From assembly GCF_001723175.1 (NCBI RefSeq), contig NC_064650.1:3844001-3908000 (forward strand): DNA of 64,000 bases, written 5' to 3'. The translations under genes and the position numbers were made by a program. The stretch comes from Penicillium oxalicum (taxonomy: Eukaryota; Ascomycota; Eurotiomycetes; Eurotiales; Aspergillaceae). Below are positions 1 through 11,315 of this stretch, piece by piece (position 1 is the first letter of the stretch; every line of letters starts with the position of its first letter). Under the pieces are notes generated by a model, which was given only the letters and a program-made list of their open reading frames with translations, made no database searches and was not told the DNA's origin.

Positions 1-638
1 TTGCGAACATCCATCATCATGCCCAGACAAACATGTCGATCAAAAATCAGACCGAGAAAAGAATTGTACTAGGTTTGTAGCCGTTTCGGAGTCGTCTCGG
101 AGCTTGGAAGGAGTCGAGGATCGGTGCTCTGCAGCAGAGGTTTCTCGTGCACCTTCGGTGTACTACCATGTATACATACTATGATACCCGGTAGGTAGGT
201 ATCTAGGTACCCAGGACATTTCGCGGATGAGGATCTAGGTTTTTAAATATACCCGTGTATTTTCAAGGTGCCATTCGATGGAGGAAAAATTTATAGACAC
301 GATGAGATCTGATCGAGCAAACCCCGTAAATGGCAGCATCTGGTGGGGATTAACCAACTCGAGAAAAGGGCCAGTGTACGACATGACAAGCAAAAGATCA
401 ACAAGAAGAAACAAAATACCCGGTTGCGCCACCCCGTCGTGAAGAAGAAAATTGGGGCAAAGAAAAACAAACAGGGGAAAAAAAACTCCAGCTAGTATGC
501 TCAAGCCCATTTTTTATTTGAAAGCCGATAGGGGGAAGAATGGAGAGACAAGAGAAAAAAAAAGGGGATGGGGGCTAGTTGTCGTAGAAGGGATTCCCCA
601 TTTCCCCGTCACGCTTTGCAAACGAGGTGATTTGCGCC
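1..638. other. 3' flank of rpb3, no gene seen
   Basis: This stretch lies downstream of the rpb3 stop codon, which is on the minus strand. It contains A- and G-rich runs and short open frames without recognisable protein features. The segment nearest the stop probably holds the rpb3 3' untranslated region. I see no RNA gene or repeat of note. Confidence 0.5.
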
Positions 639-1882
639 TCAAAAGCCATATGTACTTTGTCCATAGGGGGTAGCACCGTATGGAGTCTGGGCACTCGCCC
701 CCCAGGGAGCATTTCCGTACGCGCCCATGTTGCCGTCAATTCCCTCGGGAGGCTCATATGCATCCTCGCCGGCGCCCATCATGTCGGCATCTTCGGGACC
801 GCCAGCGGGACCATTCTCTTCCCCGGTGAGTTCGGACACGGTGAGGGCGAGCTTCTTCTGCAGGACAAAGATGCCCTGTTGAATGATCATGTCCGGCTCC
901 AGGTTGCCAATACTCTCAACATCCAGGTAGAAAATGTTTGGTTCGGCGTCATAGTCAAAAGGTTGGTCCGGGTTGTTGGGTTGCTCCCAAGCGGCATTCT
1001 CGGAGATGGGCCTGGAATCATACAGAGATTAGCAAATCGAACATGGGATCTCCATCTGCGCACAGGTCGAGAAGAAAAGGAAAGATTGCAGACAAAAGAG
1101 CATCGTGCTGAGAGAATCAAAGACGAAAGAACTGACCATTCCTTGATTGGATCCTGCTCATACCAGTAATCCACATGTTTCAAGTTATTGTGAGGGTCAT
1201 ATTCAAATCCCACAGCCGAAGTTGGAGCCCACTTGGCATGCTCTTTCGCAGTCCCCTTCTTGGCCAAACAAGTCAATTTGATCTCCTGACCCTTGGCCAA
1301 TTTGCAGATCAGCGGGCCTTTGCCCTCGGGATCGGTAATGACGGGGTCACCAATGGTATCGTTGACTCGCTCTCCCTGCACCATCAAATCCCGCGCATAT
1401 ACCGACATGATGCCACTGTCACAGCGCACATGCAGTCTCAGGGTCACACTGCATCGTACACAGTGATCCTCGCAGTCGCAATCACGGGTATACTCGAGGT
1501 CTTGCTCGCAGTTCTTCGCATTCAGTGGAATCAGACCCAACCGATGGGCCAGCATCTCATCGGGAATCACGGAGGTGTTGTTTTCAATTTCGATCAGATC
1601 GAGTGCGACGGTAGGGACCTCGGCGAGAATGACACGGCGAAGGGAGTTGGCAAATGCGAGATCAACGGAGCTTAATCTGAAATCGACTCGATGGGGTTCA
1701 ACCTAGAACGAGAGGAAGGGAAAGACCCGAATCGTGTTAGACATGCACATCCAAGCTGCATCGACCACTTTCGTCCCGCCGAGAAGGGAAGGCAGAGGGA
1801 TTTGGGGGGAAAGAGAGATCTTTTATACCTCGCGAACAGTGACCTGAGGCCCCGTGGGCTCGAGGTCCATCTCATAATCCAT
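639..1882 (-). CDS. rpb3: RNA polymerase II subunit Rpb3
   Basis: The product is the third-largest subunit of RNA polymerase II. It forms the alpha-like heterodimer with Rpb11 that nucleates core enzyme assembly in the nucleus. Three exons join in phase: 1882-1829, 1702-1137 and 1011-639, giving 330 residues. Introns are 126 and 125 nt with GT-AG ends. The alpha-motif ANSLRRV lies near residue 37, and HRLGLIPL near residue 71. The zinc-binding cluster [10 protein letters not shown] has cysteines at about 93, 95, 99 and 102, as in the yeast protein. The C-terminus ends in a Gly/Tyr-rich low-complexity tail with three PYG/TYG repeats after an acidic stretch; yeast Rpb3 has no close equivalent that I recall. 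The start is the first in-frame ATG before the conserved GPQVTVRE segment. No break is seen. Family assignment is secure; the exact tail function is unknown. Confidence 0.97.
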
Positions 1883-3387
1883 GTTGTGAAAATGGGGGGG
1901 GGGGGAGCGCGCGCGCGGCTCGCGGCCAAGCGAGTCAGAGAATCGAAAGCTTAGTTCTTGCTCATATGATGAGAGATGCGCGTGGAGAGAGTGCAAGGAA
2001 GCTGAGCGAGGAGTACGGGTGAAATTAGTTGGTTTGATCTGTACGCTGCCAGAAAGATCGCGCGGCGTTGAGCCTTCGGAGTATCAGTTGGCGCTTTTCC
2101 TATTTGGGCGTGGACCTCGTCCAGAGCCCCGACATGTATGAGTGAGGGACGTTTGTGGCGCGGCCTCGACAGCCAGATGATGACACAACGCCGGGTTAGT
2201 GCGCGACACGGAAATAAATCAGATGAGTAGTATCTAGAAGACCATGCTCTCAGCTTGGCCTTTAGCATATTATTCATGCATTCAGCATGCCGAATCATCG
2301 GACAAAATCCTGCCCCGGACCATGATAATCACGTGACACACCATCGATGAAGTACCTCGAAAGACACTTTGGGCCCCCTGTCATATGCCGATCTTCTAAG
2401 GAAAACGGAAGTCTAATGCTCAAAGATATTCGGAACGATAACGGAGTCGGTCCCTGTCAATACCGTATTGATTGACGTGTGTTCGAGTGATATATTTCAG
2501 GGGCTCGTTGGAGCCATTTTTCGCTCTGCTCCGCGACTCATTTCTCCCTTGTGGCTAAGACTCGATCGAGACCAAAAAACACCAAGTGGTGCCGGGTATA
2601 GGATACGTCGTGTGCCGAATACCCCGAAAGCTTTCCTTCCTCCGTGCAAGTACCTAATCCGGGGTTACTCTTTCACCTTCAAAGTAGCCGGTAAGGTTCG
2701 AGAGAATTTACAAGGCCGAGATTTACTCTCTGTGTCGAGTTATTGAACAGTCAATGCGCTGATCTTCACTTGATCCTGAATTGGTGTGGAGCGTGAATGC
2801 AAGACCTAAGGGTTATGGGACTGGAGCAAGAAACAATGGCACAAGAACAATCGATTGGTTCTCGGTTATAGATTTCCAGTGTTGCTCTCGTTTTTCATTG
2901 TTAAGAATGGTACAAGGTGTGTCGATGGTAATCCGCAATATGGATGAGTCCAAGTCAGCAGCTGGACGGTAAACTCCGCATCTGCTGGACCCATCCTCGT
3001 CTCATCACCCGTTTCTAATTCGACAGAAAGGAGACAGAAAGCGAAGCTAAGATGTGCCGATTCAATCGCCCAAGGAAGGCGAAAACGAGACTTGTGGCGG
3101 CGGGAACAGGTGCGTAGATGTTCATGGAGCGAGGGGGAGAGGCGAGAAAGGCGAGAGGAGGTCGACGAAGGAGAAAGCAAAGGGCGAAGAAAAAAAATAA
3201 GATCGATCAAGAGCCGCCAAAATTTTGGAGGGAAGCTACCACTCTGCTTTTGTGTGGATGAGGTCGTTTCAAGTCGTCATCAGTATGCATCCGAGGCCCT
3301 CGAGAGGACCCGAGAATTGAGAGTAATGTACGAAAATGGGGCTGTCGCGAGGACATTTTTATATGTACGAAGCAATGGCAGATGTCC
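1883..3387. other. intergenic, no supported gene
   Basis: This region holds the rpb3 upstream sequence and the 3' flank of the Nudix gene. A G-run followed by alternating GC (about 1893-1922) sits just upstream of the rpb3 start. An open frame at 2468-2746 (92 codons) has no recognisable domain, splice support or start context, so I do not call it. Nothing else stands out. Confidence 0.45.
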
Positions 3388-3980
3388 CTATCGCTTCAGA
3401 GAGCTGCGTTTCAAGGCCTCCAGCAACTCGGGTCGGTTGGCCAAGGCAGTGGCGGCCTGGGCGTAGCTCACCCACTGTCGTTTCCTTTTGTGCATCTCTG
3501 GCCACTCAGACTCCTCTTTATCGACGCTGACCTCGAAGAACTGATACGAGGCCTTGGGCGCTTGTGTGGTCAACAGGCCGGAGGGGCGCATGTCGGGTAT
3601 TAAGCCAAGATCCCGGAGCACCGTGCAAATGACTCCTGCTTCTTCCCAGGCTTCACGACAAGCCGCTTGCGCCGCGGTGGACTCATCGAGCTCCCACCCT
3701 CCCTTGGGGAGCACCCAACCGCCGGGACCGGCCGATTGAATCATGAGGACTTTGGTCTTGTCGGCGGAGAGGGGCACCACGCCGGCCACGAGACGTTCGC
3801 CTTTGGAGCCGTAGCCTATGTACGATACCCCAAGGGGAGAGCTCCAGTCAGCCAAGATTCGTTCTTTATCCTTCCCAGCTCGGTCAAGGCCACGCCACGT
3901 TGTGCCCCACATGCTGGACTGGAGGACTCACGTTGGTTCTTCCGCCCGACACGGGACTCCATGGACCGATTTTGGGCCAT
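3388..3980 (-). CDS. Nudix hydrolase, diphosphoinositol polyphosphate phosphohydrolase type
   Basis: The predicted enzyme cleaves diphosphoinositol polyphosphates and possibly diadenosine polyphosphates, like yeast Ddp1 and fission yeast Aps1. Two exons, 3980-3932 and 3815-3388, flank a 116-nt GTGAGT...TAG intron and encode 158 residues, a usual length for this small cytosolic family. The Nudix box runs from about residue 55 to 78 and contains PKGGWELDE and REAWEEAG. By my count eight residues separate the first glutamate from the RE pair, one more than the generic motif. The short N-terminus (MAQNRSMESRVGR) followed by YGSKGERLVAG matches the fungal family in my memory. The start was chosen because it is spliced directly onto this conserved segment. 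Substrate specificity is inferred from family resemblance only. Confidence 0.9.
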
Positions 3981-6792
3981 GGTGATAGTCGAACTTCGAG
4001 TCGCCAGGGTGTCAAATTTCAATTGAACTCCGGGGAAGGCCGTTTGGTCGCTTCCAGAGAGATTCAAGGATGAGGAAAGAAGGAAGAAAAGGGAGAGGGA
4101 GAAAAATGATAATGATCAAACGGGAGTCGAATGAAGATGATGAGAAGACAGACGAGGAGAGAGTCGTGATTCAGCAACCACCAAGAAGGGGACAATGTCC
4201 ACAGTAGACACGGATCTGTCTCGAGCTCCCGCGGAGCCAGGAAGACTTCGTGGGAGATTGAAGAAGAAGAGAGCTTTCCCAATGGAGATCAGCGGGTCAC
4301 GATTTGGGTTGATCACCTTCTCCTGTCGCGGGCGGTCGGAGTTGGGAAATTTTTCTTCCCCTTGGGGCGCGAACGGTCGAGACTGCGGGGGAGAAAAGGA
4401 AAAAAAAACGTGGGCGAAGAATGAAGGGGAAAGCCAAAAGGGAAAAAAAATTATCAGAGAGAAGCGGCGAGATCACAGTTCACAACTCTTAGCTGTTTCT
4501 ATTCATGCCTGTCAAGGCCAGAGAGCTGGACGAGGAAATGGTAGCAGGCATGGTCGGCAGGAAAGGAGAATGAAGGAAGTGGCGGAGAAAGAGGGGGGGG
4601 GGGGGAATTGAAGGAGATGAAGGTGAGATGACTATGAAGACTACAAAAAAGAGTTGTCTCCGTCCAAGTGGGCATACAGGAGGGGCACGATCCGGCGGCG
4701 CAGTCCGGCGCAGAGAAGAAGACCCAAAAAAAAAGAAAAAAAAAAAAGAAAGAAAAGATCCTGGATGAACAGATTCGGCCAGGAACCAAATACGCAGTAC
4801 CGATGGGCTTGATGTGACCATCTGTGACATGAGTCGCGCTGCTGCCAACGACGGGACATCAAGTACAATAAAAGTACAGAGCTAGTCCAGATCAAGTACA
4901 GTGCGCTGCCGGTTGTACATGCTGTACACTCCTTCCTGTCTACAAGAGGGAGAATTGTACAGTACAGAATCATACTACAGAGAGACGGCATGGCTGAGTG
5001 TAGTTTACCTACGGCTATGACAGTAGTCGAATTGCAAAGAATCTCTCTGTGCGGCTTGCAATGGAATCAAAAAAAAAGAATGGTGGTAGACAGGGTGATT
5101 TGATTTCGATTCCTTTTGGCGGGTTCCTCTGTGCCGGCCGCTCGAGGAGGGGGCATCTACAATATTACAACAGGCCCCGTTGTCGGCCGCCGGATATCGG
5201 GAGTGACCCGAATGTCACTCACCTCTCCAACAGGGCCTAGAGATGATCTGTCGATGAAAGTGAGAAGAAACTACATAATTGATGAGGGAATTGGCGCTCT
5301 CTGTGAGCTCCCCACGGCTTCTCTCCTGGCGGCTCAACTCTTCACATAACCCAAATTTAAGTTTCGTCTTCTTCCCTGACCCTGGCCGTATATAGGGTCA
5401 TGTGATGCCTTGCTGGATATTGATGCGGTATCGTATTTGAGTACTGAAAATAGTGATACTCTCTGTAACATGGTACTGTAATTTACTTTCGGCCGAACTG
5501 GATCATGCCGTCACCATGTCAACGGGTGATTTGATGGTGCGATTACTACTGGAGCAGTGTAACTCCCTACCTCGTACATCACCGTCGTTGGACTTTGGTC
5601 GTAGCAGCTTCATCAAAAACCCAGCACGACTGTCGAGATGCCGGGTCAAGATCGATCAACTGTGAATTCAATCTTGATCACATGGCGATGTCAACCGTCG
5701 ACCCGGGTGATGTGTTCACGAAGGTCGTACCCTCGTCCAGGAAGTGGTCCACTACCCTTACCAAATCATCCATGAGCCAATACAACAGATGCTGTTGATA
5801 AATTCCATCAGTTCCCGAGGCCAACGTCCGAGACGAAACAACTCCAACCAGCGTAACAAGTACTCGCCAAACATGACCTCCACAGAATTACCGAAGCCCC
5901 CCGCCTTTTGTCACTGGGCTCGGATCAGTCGATACCGTACAAGCCGAGGAGACCGACGATACTGTCACAGCGAACCCAGCCCGAACCCGTCAGTGACCGG
6001 TGGACGGTTCTGCCCTAATTCCCAAGCCTCGGGGGGATGAGCCCCGGCCGGTACCGAGCCCTGAACCTGAACGAGAAGAGCCCCAAGCCTCTTCTCGATT
6101 AATCCGTGACGATCTCAAACGTGATGTAAGTCCGGTATCTTACAGAAGAGCAGTGGCCGCCAACTTGCGTGGCGTATCATTTTTGGCATAAATATCATGT
6201 TACAATTTTGAAAATTGCCATGCTATCACTCTAGTAATTCTACAGTCTATGGTCATACTATCCACTAAATACCCAGGGGCATTGGTCATGAACATGGTCT
6301 TGCAGTCATACACTGGCCGACTACGAGAATGATCTATAGGGGATCTAGCTTAGCCGTCGTCGAATGGACCAGGTACAGGGTCCACTACAATGGACAGAGA
6401 GACTGATTTGTGTTGAACGTGCGGGATGATCCTCTGTCTCATGAGTTTGCCTCATTCGACTATCCAGCTAGCAGGCCTCTTGGACGGTGGGGAATTTGTA
6501 CCATTCGGCGATTTCGATTCCTTTCGTATCTGTAGCTCTGTACACGAGAACCCTCAACACTCACGGCACTACCGTGACGGTAGTGATGGGTGACAGGACC
6601 GTCTCCGATGTCCCGTGCATTTTCCGGGGACTACATCTGTATAGAATCATCGACTGGCACTCCCTCTCCTCCATCACAAAGCAAATGCGGGCACCATCCC
6701 TTTCAATGAAACTTCGCCCTGAACCGAGCCTGGCTCAGATAGCTAACCCGAAGCGCCATCTGAGTACCATCGAGATTGCTCGTGATGCCCTG

Positions 6793-6860
<68 letters not shown>
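6793..6860. repeat. (GTA)n trinucleotide microsatellite, about 22 copies
   Basis: An uninterrupted GTA/TAC repeat of about 68 bases is visible. It would read as poly-Val, poly-Tyr or poly-Leu in open frames on either strand, but no start context, domain or splice pattern supports translation. Confidence 0.95.
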
Positions 6861-6862
<2 letters not shown>

Positions 6863-7146
6863 GGTGCCGCGTTCTCGATCAAAACAATCACTTGGCAAAG
6901 CGTCAATGGTGATGTGATACCGCAGGCGAAGGAGCAACAGCTCGATACACTTTGACTGGATCTGTTTGACCTCTGTTTGACCTCCTTTTACATCTTTCTG
7001 CCACCTGCACGCCTGAAATGAGCTGATAAATACGCTATCCTGTAGCAACCCCAAGTAAAGTCCTGTACAAGTACCATCCCTCTTGGTCTCAAGAGTCACG
7101 TTTCGGTGTTCTGCCTCGACATTCCACTTTCTCTCCTCCACATCCT

Positions 7147-7180
7147 CTCTTTCTCTCTCTCCCTCTCTCTCTCTCTCTCG
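7147..7180 (+). repeat. CT-rich pyrimidine tract upstream of ate1
   Basis: A run of CT dinucleotides with occasional TT or CC lies about 400 bases upstream of the ate1 start codon. Pyrimidine tracts of this kind are common in promoters of filamentous fungi, often near transcription starts. That role here is inference. Confidence 0.5.
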
Positions 7181-7578
7181 CACGATTCATTTAAAGTACA
7201 TGTGGATGGAATCAGACACCCTCCACTCCACGGTCGAGACGAGCGAGTCAGTGTCGTTTTGCCTTGTCTCCCCCGCCTGAATCTGCTCCACCCCGGAGCG
7301 GCACCCCCTCCTTCTCCCCGGCATCGACATCTACAACATCATTTTTCCTTGAAAAATCCCAAACTCCTCCGTGCCCATCTCGCTCATCTCGAACTGATCA
7401 TCCACGCTCGTCCCCTCCATCCTCGAATCACTTCCTTTCTTTCTCTGGATCTACTCTCTTTTTCGCTCTCTTTGATTTGTCACTGGTCTGTGGAGCTTTT
7501 CATCTACCTCGCCGGCCATCTTTTTCTGCGCCCGCCGGGACCGCCGCTTCTCGGGAGCCAGTCGTTCAGACTCCACGG

Positions 7579-9826
7579 ATGGAGCCCGTTGACGCCGAAC
7601 GCGCGCGACAGCTGTCGCTCTTCCGGCCGTTAGGTATGTCCCAAGTGTCCCACTGCGTGACGGCCATAGTGGCCCCTCCCTCTTTCTCCCCCGGTTGAAT
7701 GCCCCTCCAATGCCCATCAGCCACTGAGATCCTCCCCGGCCACCTCGTGGCCTCGCGGCGAGCTCTGCGTGGCTGCTCTCTTTCCCCCTTTGGTAGTCCG
7801 CGATGCCCCCATCAGGCCTAAAAGCCGGCAAGAACTGCATCGCCCCGCTGTTGATTGCTCAAGTAATGGGACGAAAGGGAGAAGGGAAAGAAAAAAAGAT
7901 ATCTTTTGTTTTTCCTTTTTTTTTTTCTTTTTTGGCTACTCCCTCGAAATTACTAGCAGTAGCAAGGTTACACGAGAGCTAACCAGAACGACCGGATTTC
8001 GCCACCATGCTCAATTAGGCTATCAACGGAATTCGTGTGGATATTGCAAATCCAACAATGGGAGTATGTCACACTCTGTTGCCTCCCTTCTGACTGCCGT
8101 GAATGGAGCTTCCATCCCCCTCAATGGTGAATTTGAGATTCTGACACATTATGTCATCACGTTCTTGGTATTATCAGGTGTTTCCTACTACGCCAGTTCC
8201 TTGGTCGTACGGCCCAACCACTATGAAGAGCTGATCCATCGGGGATGGCGACGGTACGACTATCCGGCCGGTGATCGAGAAGCACAAGTGATTAACCACG
8301 TCTGGATCCAGGTCGGGCAAGCTCTACTACAAGCAGAACCTGCAAAGATCATGCTGTCCGCACTACACTATGAGACTCGAGGCCAATGCCTATCAACCTC
8401 GCCGGGACCAACGCAAAGCGATCAATCGTTGGAACAAGTTCATCTTGGGCCCAGAGTATCTCCGTAAAGTTGCCCGCCTCTCCCCATGGACGAGAGAGTA
8501 TGGCCCGTCCCTTGACCTTCTCAAGCTTTGACAGGGTGGTAATGTTGACTGAGCTTTGTAGAGAAAAGCGCCATCGAAAGACCCATTTTGACCTCCAATC
8601 GGCGGTCCATGAGTCAGAGTACAACAAAATCAAGCGCCCTATAGATCCAATTACCAACCGTCCACTCGAGCCGGCGCACAAGTTCGAGGTGAACTTGGAA
8701 GGCGACTCAGTCTCCCAGGCGAAATTCGACTTGTTTGTAAAGTATCAGACCAAGGTCCACAAAGAAGATGTCTCACGCTGGAAGACCAAGGACTTTGAGG
8801 GTTTCCTGTGCTCCGGCATCAAGCGGTCCCCCCAGACCGTCACCAAAGCCAACGCCACCGAAAAGAAGCTAGGATCTTGGCATCAGTGCTATCGTTTGGA
8901 TGGGAAGCTGATTGCGGTGGCGGTGCTTGACCTGGTTCCCACCGGCGTAAGCTCAGTCTACATCTTGTAAGCGTTCCATACCACGAGGACAAACCTTGCC
9001 TTGACTGTTGTCACGATGCTAATTGATGGCTGGCTCAAAGCTATGACCCGGACTTTGAACATTGGGAGTTTGGGAAACTGAGCGCAATGCGGGAGATTGC
9101 CTATGCCCAGGCAAACGATTATGCGTATTACTACATGGGTAAGTGTATCCACCTCCATGAGGAGGTCCGATGCTCGGAATGCAGGGCCCTCACTCACGGT
9201 GTATATAGGCTTCTATATCCACAACTGCGTAAAGATGCGATACAAGGGCAATTTTCGACCGCAATACATTCTAGGTGAGCCTGGTCCAGACCTCTCCCGG
9301 CCTTCGTGTCGGTACTGGTTGATGCGTTACTTGTTTGCACCACCTCCACTGACCCCAACGCTCATCAGATCCCGAGTCATACGAATGGGATCCGCTCGAC
9401 GGCGCGCTCTCGGACAAGCTTAATTCCCAACCCTATGTCTCCATGTCAAGAGAACGAGCCCCGCAGCAATCTCGTCCTTTTCCAGATCTTGACCCCGATG
9501 TGGACGAAACCGAGATTTCCCTCTTCGACCTCAATATGCCGGGGGTCCTGACGCTGGATGAAGTCAAGGCACTGAATTTGAATCAATGGTTACTGCTGTA
9601 TCATGGATCATTTGTGCAAATGGAGGTAAGGGTGCAGGTTCCATTTTTCTTTCCCCTCCCGACAACAATGAACTCGTCTCACACCTTGATTTGCAAACAG
9701 GATCTCGTCGGCTGGGATCAAATGCCAATGGATAACCCGCAGTCTGTAAAGGGTATTGTTGCCGAACTCGCCGCAGTGCTCGGACCGAAGATCGTCAAGG
9801 ACAGCGCTGTGGTGCTATTCGATTGA
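7579..9826 (+). CDS. ate1: arginyl-tRNA--protein transferase (Ate1)
   Basis: The enzyme transfers arginine from Arg-tRNA to N-terminal Asp, Glu or oxidised Cys, creating Arg/N-degrons for ubiquitin-dependent degradation. Nine exons join in phase: 7579-7633, 8019-8063, 8178-8253, 8312-8497, 8562-8966, 9041-9138, 9209-9274, 9369-9625 and 9701-9826, encoding 437 residues. The N-terminal domain has the CGYC motif (Cys25, Cys28) and CCPHY (Cys73, Cys74), the cysteines known to be essential in Ate1 and proposed to bind a metal cluster. The C-terminal GNAT-like domain contains the conserved SSVYI...DPDFE and YYYMGFYIHNCVKMRYKG segments (the latter across one splice junction). The first intron (385 nt) is much longer than the others (58-114 nt). 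A pyrimidine tract lies upstream. Every junction has GT-AG ends and preserves conserved sequence, so the model is strong; the first 18 residues are the least certain. Confidence 0.96.
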
Positions 9827-11315
9827 GAAGGCTCCGGTAGAACCCTACACGGCCTTGTCTCAGGTCAAGATTATTCGAGTGCGGTCATTCGATGTAGGCT
9901 TGACATTCCACTAGAGAAAATAGAAAATGAAAGAAAAGAACCGTCGATCTCGCGATTGCATCTCCGAATGATTTTCATGTTCACGTTCAAACCATTGCAC
10001 TATTCAGGCTACACAGATTCCTCAAAGACAGTAAGAAAACAAACAAATCCCTTACTTGAACAAGTCGACTATACGTAGCCTCTTGAAAGAAAGCAACTTA
10101 GAAGCAGTGAGTTCAAACCCGGTAGGACAAAGTCGTGCACAACCTACCCAAACACCCTCGTGGCGCCGAGTGTGCCAAACAACCACCCAAGTAGAAATCT
10201 TTCCGCTATGAATGCCAAGTGCTCTGGATAGAAAAAAAAAGGTATCTTTTGATTTACTCCACCTCCATTCCGATCTCACAGTAGAGATACACACATGTAG
10301 GACCTAAATTGAAACCTCTCCCCACCTAACCAGGGTCAACGAACATGACAAGCCAGGATCGTCGTCAAGTCCCGTAGGCATGTAGTTCCTTACCCTAGTC
10401 CAAGTCCTCATTAACTCCCCGTCCCGTCCAGTTAAAGAGATTGTCCTCATCCCGTCCATGACTCTTCTATCCACGAGTTCTTTTCTTTGATCCTATCAGT
10501 GCCTGTCCGATATCATGGAAAATCGGTCCAGGTACTTACAAATGCTCTTCCCGGTTGAATGAGTCAAACCCACAATGGGATCGTTACACTTCCCATTTTC
10601 AATAAGGAGAGAAGTTCTAGCCTAACCTAGTCCAGCTCGATTTATGATGCCTAAGAGGACAAAAGATAGGACAAAGAAAAAAGAAAAATAGAGTAGCATT
10701 TCACGAGACAAACATGTACCCCGCCACAGATGATCTCTCTAATGATGCGCTTTGTCTTGCAAAGAAACCCCTCGTTCATTTCCTGCCTGTTCGCCAGTCC
10801 AAATGCGCCCAACAGATCAAGGATCGAGGCCAAGACCGGTAGAGAAAGAGTAATCAGAAGCCACCTGGCATTTGGAGCAAGGTGAAGTGGTGGATTGAGA
10901 CAAAGCAAAAGCATAAAAATGGAAAGGGGGAAAAAACAAAGCAAAGAGAAGAAAGATAAAGGACATAGAACGCCATATTCTCCCCGTCCTAAAGTCCCCC
11001 CTTAGGTTGAGCCTCAACCTCTTCCGCATTTCCCCGCCCTCTCGTCGATCCAATCCGGTCCGTGCCAAAACGCCAAGGAAGATCGACCCTTTGAATTGAG
11101 AAGTGAGATGGGAGTGAAACAGTAGTCAGCGGGGGAAGCAAAATCAAGTCAAGATGACACCATATCCGATGCGACATGACAGAAGAGAGTTAACAAACAC
11201 ACACACACAGAGAGAGAGAGAGAGAGGGGAAAAAAAAAGTAGATAGTGTGTAGCGTATACAGGTGTGGACCAGCACAGGAAAGAATGAGAATTTAGAGTG
11301 ATTATACCAACGAAA
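9827..11315. other. intergenic between convergent ate1 and an unknown membrane-protein gene
   Basis: Both flanking genes end here, so it should contain two 3' untranslated regions. Open frames present have no recognisable product. A mixed CA then GA dinucleotide repeat is near 11197-11226. Confidence 0.5.
11197..11226. repeat. compound (CA)n(GA)n microsatellite
   Basis: About seven CA units run directly into about eight GA units, followed by a G4 and A9 run. It lies just beyond the stop codon of the minus-strand membrane-protein gene, probably in its 3' untranslated region. Confidence 0.85.

Larger units (their letters stand above)
3981..7578. other. 3.6 kb intergenic region with simple repeats
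   Basis: No gene is supported here. It lies between the divergent Nudix (-) and ate1 (+) genes and so should contain both promoters. It holds a G13 run near 4593-4605, A-rich runs near 4725-4760, a cluster of GTAC tetramers at 4860-4970, a long GTA repeat at 6793-6860, and a CT-rich tract near 7147-7180 upstream of ate1. The longest open frames are poly-Val or poly-Tyr readings of the GTA repeat or low-complexity sequence. Confidence 0.5.

Noticed and set aside
1175..1675. 166-codon plus-strand frame over rpb3
   Set aside because: It is antisense to exon 2 of rpb3, whose conserved residues clearly identify the real strand.
6487..6912. 141-codon open frame with poly-Val
   Set aside because: It depends on the GTA microsatellite, and both flanks lack domain content or splice support.
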